A stretch of DNA of 64,000 nucleotides from Undibacterium sp. Jales W-56. Lineage in GTDB: Bacteria > Pseudomonadota > Gammaproteobacteria > Burkholderiales > Burkholderiaceae_D. The first letter of the stretch is position 1, and every line of letters starts with the position of its first letter. Position numbers and translations under genes: made by a program. Under the pieces are notes generated by a model. It saw nothing but the letters and a program-made list of their open reading frames with translations, searched no databases and was not told the origin of the DNA. Shown here in pieces: positions 55,366-64,000 of the stretch. Where the stretch lies: assembly GCF_025548535.1 (NCBI RefSeq), contig NZ_JAJLQW010000001.1:682001-746000 (forward strand), read 5' to 3'.

Positions 55366-57147
55366 ATGAGATGCAACAATGTGATGAAAATTCTGGTACT
55401 TTTGAACTTATGCCTGAGCGGAACAAGCATTTATGCGCAAAGCATCAGTTTTACGATTAATACTAGCCTGGAGCGCAAGCCAATCAGCCCTCTGATTTAC
55501 GGCTACAACGCTTATGCCGATGGTACCAACCGGCCGGGCTGGAGTAATCAGGGCGGGCAGGCGGCATTGCAAAGTTTGAACCTGGTATCGCGGCGTCTGG
55601 GCGGTAATTCCATGACCAGTTATAACTGGGAAAACGGCGTCAGTAATTCCGGTGAAGACTGGTGTAATTCATCGAATGCAGCCGTGAGTGCGATCACTGG
55701 CGCGGGCAATCCGTCCGGCACGGCTGGTTTGGCCTATTATGCCCCCGGTGCGGCGCTGGTCAACTTCCATGATCAATCGCTGGCTTTAAATACCTATTCC
55801 TTATTACAGCTCCCCGCTGCCGGCAAGCTTCCCAAGGACATCGTCAACTTAACTCCGCCAAGTACCTGCAAGGGATACGATTTGTGGCAAAGCACAGCAG
55901 GACCATCGAATATCGATACGACCCGTTGGCTCACAATCGTCAACGACAAACCAGCCAGTTCCGGTAGCTTATCGACCACGCCGGCACTCTCGGATGAGGT
56001 GGTTTATGTTGATGAAGAGTTGAATTTTTTAATTCAGAAATATGGTAATTCACAAGCCGCAAGCGGCATCAAGGGCTATGAGCTGGATAACGAACCTGAC
56101 CTTTGGCATCACTGGGCAGATCCCAACAATGGTAGCGGCACTCATCCGAATTTATATCCTGCATTGACCACGGTTGCCGATGTCGTACAAAAAAATATTG
56201 CACTCGCTTCCACCATCAAAAGAATAGATCGCTCGGCACAAACGTATGGCCCGGCGCTCAGCGGATATCTCGGGTTGTTCAGCTTGTGGGCGGTCTGGGA
56301 CGGTACGCAATCGCACCAGCCTGCCGACTGGGCTAATTACAATGTAGAGCCATTTGTCAGTAACTCGACTGGAGACCGTTATCGCTACAACGGCATGACG
56401 ATGGCGAATGCCTATCTGTCGGCGATGAAAACCGCCTCACAACAAGCGAATCAACGCTTGCTGGATGTGTTCTCGTTCCACTACTATCCGCAAGCAGCAT
56501 ATAACGCCAACGACCGCGTGCAGGCCGTCCGCAGTCTGTGGGATGCCAGCTATGTAGAGCCGAGCTGGATTACCCGACCCGGCAACGGTTTTACCGATGG
56601 CCGCGGCTTGCAAATCGTGACCAAGCTCAAGCAGGCCATCAATGATTTTTATCCTGATACCAAGCTGGCGATTAGCGAATATAACTTTGGCGGTAAAGAT
56701 GACATCACCGGTGCGATTGCACAAGCCGATGCCTTGGGCACGTTTGGCAGGCAGGGCGTGCATCTGGCGACTTATTTCGGCGATGCGGAAGGCTTCATCA
56801 CCTCCGGTTTTAAAATTTTCCGCAACTACGATGGCAGAATGTCGAGCTTTCCCGAGATATCGGTACAGGCGATTTCCAGCAGCAATGCAAATGCTGCCGT
56901 ATATGCCGCAGTGAGTGAGGCCGATCCTGGCACGCTGCACATCATCGCGATCAACCGGCTCGCCAGCGCACTGGCAGCAAATTTTCAAGTCACTAATCCG
57001 GTCAGCTTGAATTCCGCGCAAGTATGGGGCGTCAGTGGCACGAATACCGCAATCACAGCACAGACCGGCGTCAGCGGCATCAAGGCGAATAAATTCAGTT
57101 ACCTGATGCCGGCGCGCTCAGTCTTGCATTTTGTTTTGAAGCCATAG
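55366..57147 (+). CDS. Glycoside hydrolase family 44 endoglucanase, secreted
   Basis: GH44 enzymes cleave beta-1,4-glucans and xyloglucan. The product has a Sec signal peptide (KILVLLNLCLSGTSIYAQ) and a single catalytic module of about 570 residues. GH44 motifs are visible: RLGGNSMTSYNWENGVSNSGEDW near residue 80, the acid/base Glu243 in KGYELDNEPDLWHHW, and the nucleophile Glu438 in LAISEYNFGGKDD, with the C-terminal beta-sandwich that family members carry. The ATG at 55366 has GAGG upstream; an ATG 18 codons earlier is rejected. No carbohydrate-binding module or other glycan gene is nearby, suggesting a stand-alone acquired enzyme. Confidence 0.9.
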   Translation: MRCNNVMKILVLLNLCLSGTSIYAQSISFTINTSLERKPISPLIYGYNAYADGTNRPGWSNQGGQAALQSLNLVSRRLGGNSMTSYNWENGVSNSGEDWCNSSNAAVSAITGAGNPSGTAGLAYYAPGAALVNFHDQSLALNTYSLLQLPAAGKLPKDIVNLTPPSTCKGYDLWQSTAGPSNIDTTRWLTIVNDKPASSGSLSTTPALSDEVVYVDEELNFLIQKYGNSQAASGIKGYELDNEPDLWHHWADPNNGSGTHPNLYPALTTVADVVQKNIALASTIKRIDRSAQTYGPALSGYLGLFSLWAVWDGTQSHQPADWANYNVEPFVSNSTGDRYRYNGMTMANAYLSAMKTASQQANQRLLDVFSFHYYPQAAYNANDRVQAVRSLWDASYVEPSWITRPGNGFTDGRGLQIVTKLKQAINDFYPDTKLAISEYNFGGKDDITGAIAQADALGTFGRQGVHLATYFGDAEGFITSGFKIFRNYDGRMSSFPEISVQAISSSNANAAVYAAVSEADPGTLHIIAINRLASALAANFQVTNPVSLNSAQVWGVSGTNTAITAQTGVSGIKANKFSYLMPARSVLHFVLKP

Positions 57148-57207
57148 ATGTTAATAGGTAATAAGCAGGTAGATTCATTGGCGAAGCGAAGAACTTGCCT
57201 GCACTTA

Positions 57208-57828
57208 TTATTCCCAATACCCCAGACGTTGCATCCACCCAGCGATATCGCGCTGATGATCGTCGCCAGCCTGATACCGCTTTTGCTTGGCATGCGGAAC
57301 ATCGTCAGCTAATCGATGCTGGCCGAGTTTAAACTTGCCTTCAAGTCGGTCGACTTTGATGCGGAAGGCGACGATGCCTTTTAACAATCCGTCTCTGGCA
57401 GTATCGGGCATTTGATCCAGGTTTGCCTGGAAATCCGGTTCATGATGCGCGATCAGTTTTGCCAGCACGGATAATTTATCGCTCGCCTCATGCATCACTA
57501 CTGCGTCGCCGCTTGCATGGACGCTGATGTAATCCCAGGTCGGTACCCGATTACCGGGTTGATATAAGCCAGGTGAAACATATGTGTGAGGACCGTGGAA
57601 AATCGCCAGAGTCTTGACGCCGGTTTCCATCGCTTGCCATTGGGGATTGGCACGCGCCACGTGACCGTCGATGAAGATGTGTCCATCGCGTTCTTCCGCC
57701 AGCACCGGGATATGGCTGGCAAACGGACTACCGTCAATGTCGCAGATCAGGCTAACGAAGTTATAGCGACGCATCACCTCTAATAACAGTGCCGGGTCAT
57801 CTTGCTTAAAGTGGGAAGGAAGGTACAT
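57208..57828 (-). CDS. PaiB-type FMN-binding protein
   Basis: This 206-residue protein belongs to the PaiB family of FMN-binding split-barrel proteins, annotated in Bacillus as a protease synthesis and sporulation regulator. Diagnostic parts are MYLPSHFKQDDPALLLEVMRRYNFVSLICDIDGSPFASHIPVL, the FHGPHTYVSPGLYQPGNRVPTWDYISVHASG segment and the C-terminal IVAFRIKVDRLEGKFKLGQHR. The ATG at 57828 gives the family's usual length; a GTG at 57852 is an alternative. Its role in betaproteobacteria is unclear and it may be an oxidoreductase. Confidence 0.9.
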   Translation of the reverse strand: MYLPSHFKQDDPALLLEVMRRYNFVSLICDIDGSPFASHIPVLAEERDGHIFIDGHVARANPQWQAMETGVKTLAIFHGPHTYVSPGLYQPGNRVPTWDYISVHASGDAVVMHEASDKLSVLAKLIAHHEPDFQANLDQMPDTARDGLLKGIVAFRIKVDRLEGKFKLGQHRLADDVPHAKQKRYQAGDDHQRDIAGWMQRLGYWE

Positions 57829-57910
57829 GCCGCTGTCTTTCTTGTCGCACAAGAGAGGGAAGCACTGCGTAATGTTGAGGCATTACGCAGTACGGAAATT
57901 AGACAAGCCT

Positions 57911-59101
57911 TTATTTCTTCAGCTGTGTCAGCACTTGCGCCAGCATTGCAATCATCTGATCGATTTCTTCGGTGCTGACGTTTAATGCCGGCATGAAGCG
58001 CAACAGGTCGGGGCGCGGCGAGTTCAGCAATAAACCGACGGGCTCCATATCACGGGCGATTTCGACGATTTTTGGTCCGATGTCGCTACCGAGTCTGAGC
58101 GCGCGCAATAAGCCTTCGCCGCGCTCGCCTTGCAGACCGAATTGCTCAGAGAGTTGGAGTAGTTGCTGACTCAGGTAATCGCCTTTTTGATGGACGGAGG
58201 CCAAAAATCCCGGTGCCAGCAATTCTTGGAGCACTGCTACCCCAACCGCCGTAATCAACGGATTGCCGTTGTAGGTGCCGCCCTGATCTCCCGGTACGAA
58301 GCATGCTACTTCTTCACGGCAGAGCAATGCTGCCAGCGGTACGCCGCCGCCTATGCCTTTGCCCAGCGTCATGATGTCGGGTTCAATGCCGGATAATTGA
58401 TAGCTGAATAATTCGCCGGTACGTCCCATGCCAGATTGGACTTCATCGACGATCAGCAGCACATTATGCTTTTTAGTCAATGCGCGCAGAGCCTGCATGA
58501 ATTCGCGGCTCGCCGGCAAGACACCGCCTTCACCCTGGACTGGTTCCAGCATCACCGCTACGGTTGTTTCGGAGATTAGCTTTTCGACTGATGCAATGTC
58601 GTTCAGGTCGGCTTTGGGAAAGCCGGTGACTTGCGGTGCAAAAATGGTGTCCCAGCCGGGTTTGCCAGAGGCGGACATGGTTGCCAGGGTGCGGCCGTGA
58701 AAGCCGTGATCGAAGGTGATGATCTCGAAAGCGCCGTGCTTATTTTTTTGCCCCCATTTACGCGCGAGTTTGATGGCGCCCTCATTGGCTTCTGCACCGC
58801 TATTGGCAAAAAATACGCGATCGAAACACGAATTGGCCGTCAGCAGGCTGGCGAGCTCAATCGCCGGCGCATTGTAAAAAGCGGGCGAGGGATTGATAAG
58901 TTTTTTTGATTGGGCGACCAGGGCGTCTTGTATGCATTGCGGTGAATGTCCCAGGCAATTCACGGCCCAGCCTTGCAAATAATCGAGGTAGCGCTTCCCT
59001 TTATGGTCAGTCAGCCACATTCCTTTGCCTTCGGTAAAAACCAGGTCCGGCCTTGGTGTGATGTACATGAGGGCATTGACATTGTACTGACTGAATTCCA
59101 T
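57911..59101 (-). CDS. argD: Acetylornithine aminotransferase
   Basis: ArgD is a PLP-dependent aminotransferase in arginine biosynthesis; the close homologue can also act on N-succinyl-diaminopimelate or succinylornithine. The 396 residues show [56 protein letters not shown], the [15 protein letters not shown]sp and the PLP Lys248 in [15 protein letters not shown]. Arginine-specific sequence cannot be separated from GabT-like members without comparison. It lies 59 bases downstream of the previous minus-strand terminator, with paiB downstream. No other arg gene is near. Confidence 0.93.
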   Translation of the reverse strand: MEFSQYNVNALMYITPRPDLVFTEGKGMWLTDHKGKRYLDYLQGWAVNCLGHSPQCIQDALVAQSKKLINPSPAFYNAPAIELASLLTANSCFDRVFFANSGAEANEGAIKLARKWGQKNKHGAFEIITFDHGFHGRTLATMSASGKPGWDTIFAPQVTGFPKADLNDIASVEKLISETTVAVMLEPVQGEGGVLPASREFMQALRALTKKHNVLLIVDEVQSGMGRTGELFSYQLSGIEPDIMTLGKGIGGGVPLAALLCREEVACFVPGDQGGTYNGNPLITAVGVAVLQELLAPGFLASVHQKGDYLSQQLLQLSEQFGLQGERGEGLLRALRLGSDIGPKIVEIARDMEPVGLLLNSPRPDLLRFMPALNVSTEEIDQMIAMLAQVLTQLKK

Positions 59102-59164
59102 TTCAAAACTCCTGATAAGGGTGAAGGACTATGACTAAAGTAGATCGGATAAAATGAGCAGATA

Positions 59165-59194
59165 TAAAAAAGCCACAGGTGAGGCCTGTGGCTT
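59165..59194 (-). terminator. Terminator after the flavoreductase gene
   Basis: On the minus strand AAGCCACAGG and CCTGTGGCTT form a 10-bp stem (59170-59179 with 59185-59194) with a 5-base loop and run into TTTTTAT. It separates the flavoreductase gene from argD. Confidence 0.88.
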
Positions 59195-59391
59195 AGATAT
59201 GCTGTGCGGTTTTATCTGACGCGCACGTTCACTGACACATCTGCCCAGGCTCGCAGAGCGAGCTACGACGTCGCGCGATATTCGGTGAAGACATGTCAGT
59301 AAAATTTTTCATAAAACGGATAGTAGGACGTTTTTTGCAATGCGTCAAAATTTTTTTCAGTTTTTTAAGCGATTGAATTAAACGACTAAAT

Positions 59392-60417
59392 TTAAGCCGC
59401 CAGATCCGCTTCCGAAGTGAATGAGTCCGCATAGAACTCGTCTTCCGGCAACTGGCACAGTTTGACGAAATCACGTCTGGCAGAATCCACAACAACCGGT
59501 GCGCCACAGGCATACACCTGATAGCCGGACAAATCCGCATGATCGGCAATCACGGCCTGATGCACAAAGCCAGTCCGGCCGGTCCAGCCGTCTTCAGGCA
59601 ATGCATCCGATACAACAGGTATGTAGGTCAGGTTCGGCAGAGTAGTGAGCCACTCCTGGCATAGTGCATGCATATACAAATCTTGCGGCCGACGGCCGCC
59701 CCAGTACAAAGTTACCGGGCGTGTCGATTTAGCATAAATCAGGTGTTCAACCAGGGCTTTGATCGGCGCAAAACCAGTGCCGGATGCTAGCAAGATCATT
59801 GGTTTTTCAGAATCTTCGCGCAGGAAAAAAGTACCATGCGGTCCTTCGAAACGCAGGATGTCGCGCTCTTTCAGTGTGCCGAATACCTGATCGGTGAACA
59901 GACCGCCCGGCATGTGGCGCACATGCAAAGTAATTTGCTCGTCCAGATGCGGTGCATTTGCCATACTGTAGCTACGACGCTTACCATCGCGCAGCATGAA
60001 TTCGATGTACTGGCCCGCACGGTATTGCAGTCTTTCATTCGCGGGTAATTGCAGCGCGATGAGCATCACATCGTCAGAGAGTTGTTCTAGTTTAGCGACG
60101 CGGCTAGGCATTTTTTTCAAAGGGTAATCGCCGCTTACAATGATCTCGCGTGCTTCAATGCTGATGTCGGAGTCCGGTCGGGCGCAGCAAAACAAGGCGC
60201 CGCCTTGCGCTTGTTCTTCATCGGACAAGGCTTTTTGCTGATGAACTCCATGAGTTACACTGCCAGCAATCACTTTACCCTTGCACGAGCCGCAGGCGCC
60301 ATTTTTACAGCCATAAGGCAGACCTATGCCTGAGCGTAAGGCTGCAGCTAAAACGGTTTCACCTTCATCGCAGCTAAACTGACGACCACTTGGAGTAACG
60401 GTTACTTGAAAAGTCAT
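59392..60417 (-). CDS. 2Fe-2S ferredoxin-NAD(P)H flavoreductase (CDP-6-deoxyglucoseen reductase-like)
   Basis: This 341-residue electron-transfer protein has an N-terminal plant-type 2Fe-2S domain with Cys37, Cys42, Cys45 and Cys77 in LPYGCKNGACGSCKGK and ALFCCARP. It then has an FAD-binding barrel (YRAGQYIEFMLRDGKRRSYSMANAP, RxYS motif) and an NAD(P)H domain (MILLASGTGFAPIKALVEHL and QVYACGAPVVVDSARRDF). It resembles AscD/VanB-like reductases, which I recall as annotated CDP-6-deoxy-delta-3,4-glucoseen reductase. The oxygenase or dehydratase partner is not in the window. It is divergent from the SDR gene with only 14 bases between starts. Confidence 0.94.
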   Translation of the reverse strand: MTFQVTVTPSGRQFSCDEGETVLAAALRSGIGLPYGCKNGACGSCKGKVIAGSVTHGVHQQKALSDEEQAQGGALFCCARPDSDISIEAREIIVSGDYPLKKMPSRVAKLEQLSDDVMLIALQLPANERLQYRAGQYIEFMLRDGKRRSYSMANAPHLDEQITLHVRHMPGGLFTDQVFGTLKERDILRFEGPHGTFFLREDSEKPMILLASGTGFAPIKALVEHLIYAKSTRPVTLYWGGRRPQDLYMHALCQEWLTTLPNLTYIPVVSDALPEDGWTGRTGFVHQAVIADHADLSGYQVYACGAPVVVDSARRDFVKLCQLPEDEFYADSFTSEADLAA

Positions 60418-60431
60418 ACTATCCCGAATAA

Positions 60432-61367
60432 ATGATTACGATGAAAAATACTGTGGAAAAAAAAGCCAAAATCCGCTTCGCCAAACCCCGTTTATTGATA
60501 CTCGGCTGTGGAGACGTTGGCATGCGCCTGCTCCCTTTGCTAAGGGAGCAATTTCGCGTATTTGCTGTCACCAGCCAGGCCAGCAGACAGGCAGAACTGC
60601 GTGCCGCAGGCGCCGTACCGATTACAGCCGATCTTGATCAAGCGCATACACTCAGGCGTCTGGCAGGGTTGGCGTCGCATGTTGTCCATCTGGCACCACC
60701 GCGTACCGACGGCAGATATGATCAGCGAACCCGAAATTTGACCGCCATTTTACCTGACAAGAGCGTACTTGTTTATGTCAGCACGACGGGCGTCTATGGC
60801 GATTGCGGCGGAGCGGTCTTCGATGAGACTCGCCCGCTGCATCCGCAAAACGCCAGAGCGCAGCGTCGCGTTGATGCGGAGAGTCATTTGCGACAGTGGG
60901 CCAGACGCAGTCAGTCCCGGCTCAGTATTTTGCGCGTGCCCGGCATTTATGCCGCGGACCGTCTGCCTCTGGAGCGCCTGGCTAAAGGGACGCCCGCTTT
61001 GCTTGAGGCAGATGATGTGTACACCAATCACATTCACGCAGACGATCTGGCGCATTTGATCCGTCTGACATTATTCCGTGGTTGTGTCAATCGCGTCTAT
61101 CATACGGTGGATGACAGCGATATCAAGATGGCGGCATATTTTGATCTGGTTGCGGATGCCTTTGACTTAGCGCGTCCGCCGCGTTTGCCTCGCAACGAAC
61201 TCGCTCAGCAAGTATCTCCGATGTTATTGACATTCATGTCGGAATCGCGTCGTTTGCTGAATCACAGAATGAAATTGGAGTTGGGTGCGCGTCTGATATA
61301 TTCAACCGTGCAGAGCGGTGTGAGCGCAGCAAAAAATCAGCTGCTTGCCAAAGGCAAATCCAGGTAG
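60432..61367 (+). CDS. NAD-dependent epimerase/dehydratase-like SDR protein
   Basis: This 311-residue protein is an extended or atypical short-chain dehydrogenase. The Rossmann motif is LLILGCGDVGMRLLPLL near residue 22, and VVHLAPPRTDG and YVSTTGVYGDCGG follow, with a Tyr-x-x-x-Lys motif not clearly present: the GVYGD segment is typical of YeeZ/TDH-like epimerases. TNHIHADDLAHLIRLTLF is the conserved C-terminal active-site strand. ATG codons at 60432 and 60441 are both possible. Its end overlaps the convergent kinase gene by 31 bases. Substrate is unknown. Confidence 0.87.
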   Translation: MITMKNTVEKKAKIRFAKPRLLILGCGDVGMRLLPLLREQFRVFAVTSQASRQAELRAAGAVPITADLDQAHTLRRLAGLASHVVHLAPPRTDGRYDQRTRNLTAILPDKSVLVYVSTTGVYGDCGGAVFDETRPLHPQNARAQRRVDAESHLRQWARRSQSRLSILRVPGIYAADRLPLERLAKGTPALLEADDVYTNHIHADDLAHLIRLTLFRGCVNRVYHTVDDSDIKMAAYFDLVADAFDLARPPRLPRNELAQQVSPMLLTFMSESRRLLNHRMKLELGARLIYSTVQSGVSAAKNQLLAKGKSR

Positions 61368-64000
61368 AAGCGGGAGCCGCGCCCTTCAACGCTGGTAAAA
61401 CCGATTTCCCCTCCCATTTTTTCTATCATGGATTTAGACAGGCTTAAGCCTAGTCCGGTACCTGCATATTTACGCGCTGCCTTGGCGTCTTCCTGACTGA
61501 ATTTCTGGAAAATATTTTTCTGGAATTCGGTAGAAATGCCGATGCCGTAATCAATCACCTCAATTCTGACCCAGTCGTTTAAACGGGTAATTTCCACGGC
61601 GACCTGGCCATTTTTAGGGGAAAATTTAATGGCGTTGGACAGCAAGTTAGACAGCACTTGCGTGAAGCGTTGTGTATCGACATTGACCGGCATATCGGCG
61701 ACCTGTTCTGTCTCGAACAACAACTTGATTGAAAAATTCTGGGCGTAACCGAGATTTGCATCGACAATGGATTTGACCAGATCATGCAATTGAATCCTCT
61801 CCATTTGAAATTGCATGCCGCCGTATTCAAGTTTTTCAAAATCCAATAAATCATTGATCAGCAGCGTCAAGCGTGAAGCATTATCGTTCGCCATCTGTAT
61901 CAATTTTTTAATGGATTCCGGTAGCGTACCGCTGACCCCGCCCATGAGCAAACCAAGTGCGCCGCGGATCGATGTCAATGGCGTACGCAATTCATGCGAC
62001 ACCGTCGAGACAAATTCACTTTTCAGTTTTTCTATGCGTTTTTGCTCTGACAGATCATGCAAAATCAGGACCAATAAATTTTGCGTCCCCAATTCTACTT
62101 TGGCCAAAGCCAGTTCAAGAGGGAAGTCGATATTGCCGCGCTTTCTGCCAGTGACCTCGATGCGTATAGGTATACCATGATGCACAAACTCATCAGAAAA
62201 ATAACTTTGCAGATAGGCGTTCGAGGTTGCGTCAGGAAATAAGTCCCTGATATTGCGACCAAACAGAGTGCCAGGGGGGTAGGCAAATAATGCCTCAGCC
62301 GATTGATTTGCCGAGGCAATAAATCCACGCATATCCGTAGTCACAATACCTTCGGCGGCATTCGACAGGATTGCACTCAAACGCTCTTCGCTGTCATGCA
62401 ACTGGCTGGTCCGTTGCGCAACCAGTATTTCTACATTAAAGGTATGCGCTGTTGCGACCAGCAGATAAATACCCAGCAAACCGGAAAACATCAAGCCGCC
62501 TATCATCGTGGACCAGGTGATCCAGGAGACATGACTATCCCAATAATTACGTGATGGCTGTGCCAGAAACGCATATTGCCGGCCACCGAAATCAATCGTC
62601 GATTGGAACAAGAATTTCAAATTGATTTCAGAAATCGTGTCGTAAAAAATACCATTCACTCCAGGATAAGAGAGGTCGTAAAACTTCAGCAGGAAGAGTT
62701 TTTTTTCTTCAGGAGCGAGCAGGTCGGCGACCATGTTTTTGATGCTGACGACACTGACGGCCGAACCTTTAAATGCGCGCTCACGATCTTCCCTGGTTGT
62801 CAGCGCCTTGCCTTGTGCATAGATGGGGGCGAATAACATAACGGACGAATGAGAGTCTTTTTCACTGATCAATGCGATCGGATTAGTGGCTGCCATACTG
62901 CCGCTATCGCGCGCTTCTTCGATGGCATTGCGGCTGACGGGGCTGGTGCCCAGGTCATAACCAAAATAGGGTAAAGTGCCGGCAAATGGCTCAATGAAGG
63001 TAACCGGAAAATATTCCTGGTAATTCCTGGCTCTGACGAATTCATCTGAAGGATTTTTTTCAGTGATCTGGAAATGGATAAATCCTTCCTGCAATACCGC
63101 TTCTTCAAACCTTTGCCTATCTTCATGTGCCACTCTCGGAATCCACAGTAAAGCAGAAATCGCCTTATGTGTTTGTAAGGTATGTTCAGTAAAGACATTG
63201 AAATCAGTGCGCGTCACATTCTTGGATGCGGCAAAAAATCGCTCAATATTCTTGACAGTATCCGCATGTACATCAAGTTTGTTTTGCAAGCTCTGACTCA
63301 GGCGCGCTGCTTCGAGGCGGAACTCAAGGTGCTGTTTTTGTTCTTCTCGTTGTCGAATAAAAACAAACGCGATAAAAACAGTCAATAAACAAATCACCAA
63401 GGGCAGCATCACGCTGTGACGGCGTGAGAGCCAGATTTTACGTGGCCTGGCCAGCAGGATCAGTACGATAGGGGTAATGGTGAGCTCGCCCAAAGTGTCG
63501 CCTGTCCACCAGGTGAGCCAATTGCCGAGAATTTGCTCCGATGAGATCACATCAAGGTGATACAGGGCAGAAATGCCAATAGTGGAACTGATCAGGCAGC
63601 CGGCTAAACCGCCCCAGATAAAAAAACGGAAGATATCGCGATCTATATCTAGTGCCAGATTATTCCGGAGTTTAGCGCGGATGACATAGGTACTGGCATA
63701 CGCTTGCAGACTGGCTCCGCTAGCCAGCAATAAGGGTAATCCGATGCAAGAGACATAGAATGGATTGCCACTCTCTAATCCGATAGAAAAATTAACCAGG
63801 AAGGAACCTAGAAACACACCGGGCAGCAGCCGGTAGCCTTGCGTCAATACGATGCCTAATGCCAGTCCCGCCGGCGGATACACGGCAATCGCATAACCGG
63901 GAGGTATTGCGAGCAGTAAAGACAATCTTCCCAGCAAGGCGTAAGCAATAGCCAAGGTCAGTACTTGAACAATCAAATTTGACTTGAAACTATGGCGAAT
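61337..64000 (-). CDS. MASE1-CHASE-PAS sensor histidine kinase (5' end outside window)
   Basis: This is a hybrid-sensing membrane kinase. The visible 887 residues run from the window edge. The N-terminal MASE1 membrane domain covers about the first 200 (SLLLAIPPGYAIAVYPPAGLALGIVL). A periplasmic CHASE domain follows (about 235-440, with LQSLQNKLDVHADTVKNIERFF and YPVTFIEPFAG-type motifs), then a PAS domain (SEERLSAILSNAAEGIVTTDMRGFI), the HisKA region with the phospho-His in STVSHELRTPLTSIRGALGLL (His661 counted from a TTG at 63976) and HATPase_c with NLLSNAIKFSPKNG and GTGLGLSLSKSMIE. The frame is open to base 64000 without a good start, so it is partial. No response regulator is next to it. 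Confidence 0.95.
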   Translation of the reverse strand: MRHSFKSNLIVQVLTLAIAYALLGRLSLLLAIPPGYAIAVYPPAGLALGIVLTQGYRLLPGVFLGSFLVNFSIGLESGNPFYVSCIGLPLLLASGASLQAYASTYVIRAKLRNNLALDIDRDIFRFFIWGGLAGCLISSTIGISALYHLDVISSEQILGNWLTWWTGDTLGELTITPIVLILLARPRKIWLSRRHSVMLPLVICLLTVFIAFVFIRQREEQKQHLEFRLEAARLSQSLQNKLDVHADTVKNIERFFAASKNVTRTDFNVFTEHTLQTHKAISALLWIPRVAHEDRQRFEEAVLQEGFIHFQITEKNPSDEFVRARNYQEYFPVTFIEPFAGTLPYFGYDLGTSPVSRNAIEEARDSGSMAATNPIALISEKDSHSSVMLFAPIYAQGKALTTREDRERAFKGSAVSVVSIKNMVADLLAPEEKKLFLLKFYDLSYPGVNGIFYDTISEINLKFLFQSTIDFGGRQYAFLAQPSRNYWDSHVSWITWSTMIGGLMFSGLLGIYLLVATAHTFNVEILVAQRTSQLHDSEERLSAILSNAAEGIVTTDMRGFIASANQSAEALFAYPPGTLFGRNIRDLFPDATSNAYLQSYFSDEFVHHGIPIRIEVTGRKRGNIDFPLELALAKVELGTQNLLVLILHDLSEQKRIEKLKSEFVSTVSHELRTPLTSIRGALGLLMGGVSGTLPESIKKLIQMANDNASRLTLLINDLLDFEKLEYGGMQFQMERIQLHDLVKSIVDANLGYAQNFSIKLLFETEQVADMPVNVDTQRFTQVLSNLLSNAIKFSPKNGQVAVEITRLNDWVRIEVIDYGIGISTEFQKNIFQKFSQEDAKAARKYAGTGLGLSLSKSMIEKMGGEIGFTSVEGRGSRFYLDLPLASS

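Noticed and set aside
55196-55426. 76-codon minus-strand frame upstream of the GH44 gene
   Set aside because: It has no ribosome-binding site and overlaps the GH44 leader; composition is AT-driven.

Overview
The window reads as a chromosomal segment of a betaproteobacterium of the order Burkholderiales, most likely family Oxalobacteraceae (Herminiimonas, Undibacterium or Collimonas type). The basis is gene content and order: zapB-zapA-6S RNA-EVE protein, trxA-rho, a betaproteobacterial AddAB-like nuclease-helicase pair, a lipoyl-bearing E3 after aceE-aceF, a TIGR04438-type small Trp-rich protein and a DUF2486-type protein next to holC. The genus is inference. No rRNA, tRNA, CRISPR array, transposase, integrase or phage gene was found. 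Most of the window is dense housekeeping and accessory sequence with small operons.

Layout. 1-6800: a divergent TetR regulator and an RND multidrug pump operon (adaptor, HAE1 transporter, outer-membrane lipoprotein); an AcrR-type operator sits inside the pump promoter. 6970-9860: an OsmC-type protein and a divergent LysR/MFS exporter pair. 10040-14050: a compact five-gene + strand run (YcaC-like hydrolase, XapX protein, YtcJ-like amidohydrolase, DoxX, DUF1275) of unknown joint function. 14260-17500: a hypothetical protein, an AraC regulator, a pirin and a divergent LysR regulator. 17620-19400: rho and trxA. 19760-25840: AddB-like nuclease and AddA-like helicase-nuclease. 25890-27270: zapB-like, zapA, 6S RNA and an EVE-domain protein. 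27300-29800: lgt overlapped by a LysR gene, a small Trp-rich membrane protein and a c-type cytochrome. 30000-33370: a branched-chain amino-acid-type binding protein, an Lrp regulator and D-amino-acid dehydrogenase. 33500-38820: a minus-strand run folD, oligopeptidase A, secreted DUF4124-glutaredoxin protein, holC and a DUF2486-type protein, plus a short RodZ-like protein. 39400-43750: a four-gene type VI secretion signalling module (FHA protein, PP2C phosphatase, Ser/Thr kinase, TssQ-type lipoprotein) with no structural secretion genes in view. 44290-50550: the pyruvate dehydrogenase operon, whose E3 subunit carries two lipoyl domains. 50640-57150: a periplasmic binding protein, a diguanylate cyclase, a Sel1-repeat protein, an alpha/beta hydrolase and a GH44 glucanase. 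57210-64000: a PaiB-type flavoprotein, an acetylornithine-type aminotransferase, a 2Fe-2S flavoreductase, an SDR protein and a MASE1-CHASE-PAS histidine kinase cut by the window edge.

How the parts work together. The TetR protein probably represses the pump by blocking -10 access. Lrp, the binding protein and dadA look like an amino-acid uptake and catabolism unit; palindromes upstream of the binding-protein/lrp pair and upstream of dadA share a short core. The kinase, phosphatase and FHA protein are the standard parts of the threonine-phosphorylation switch known from the Pseudomonas H1 type VI system, so here they probably control an apparatus encoded elsewhere. The pyruvate dehydrogenase complex has one lipoyl domain on E2 and two on E3, so three swinging arms are shared between two subunits. 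The best candidates for undescribed biology are the 10040-14050 operon and the separate 39400-43750 phospho-switch; neither function can be proved from sequence alone.
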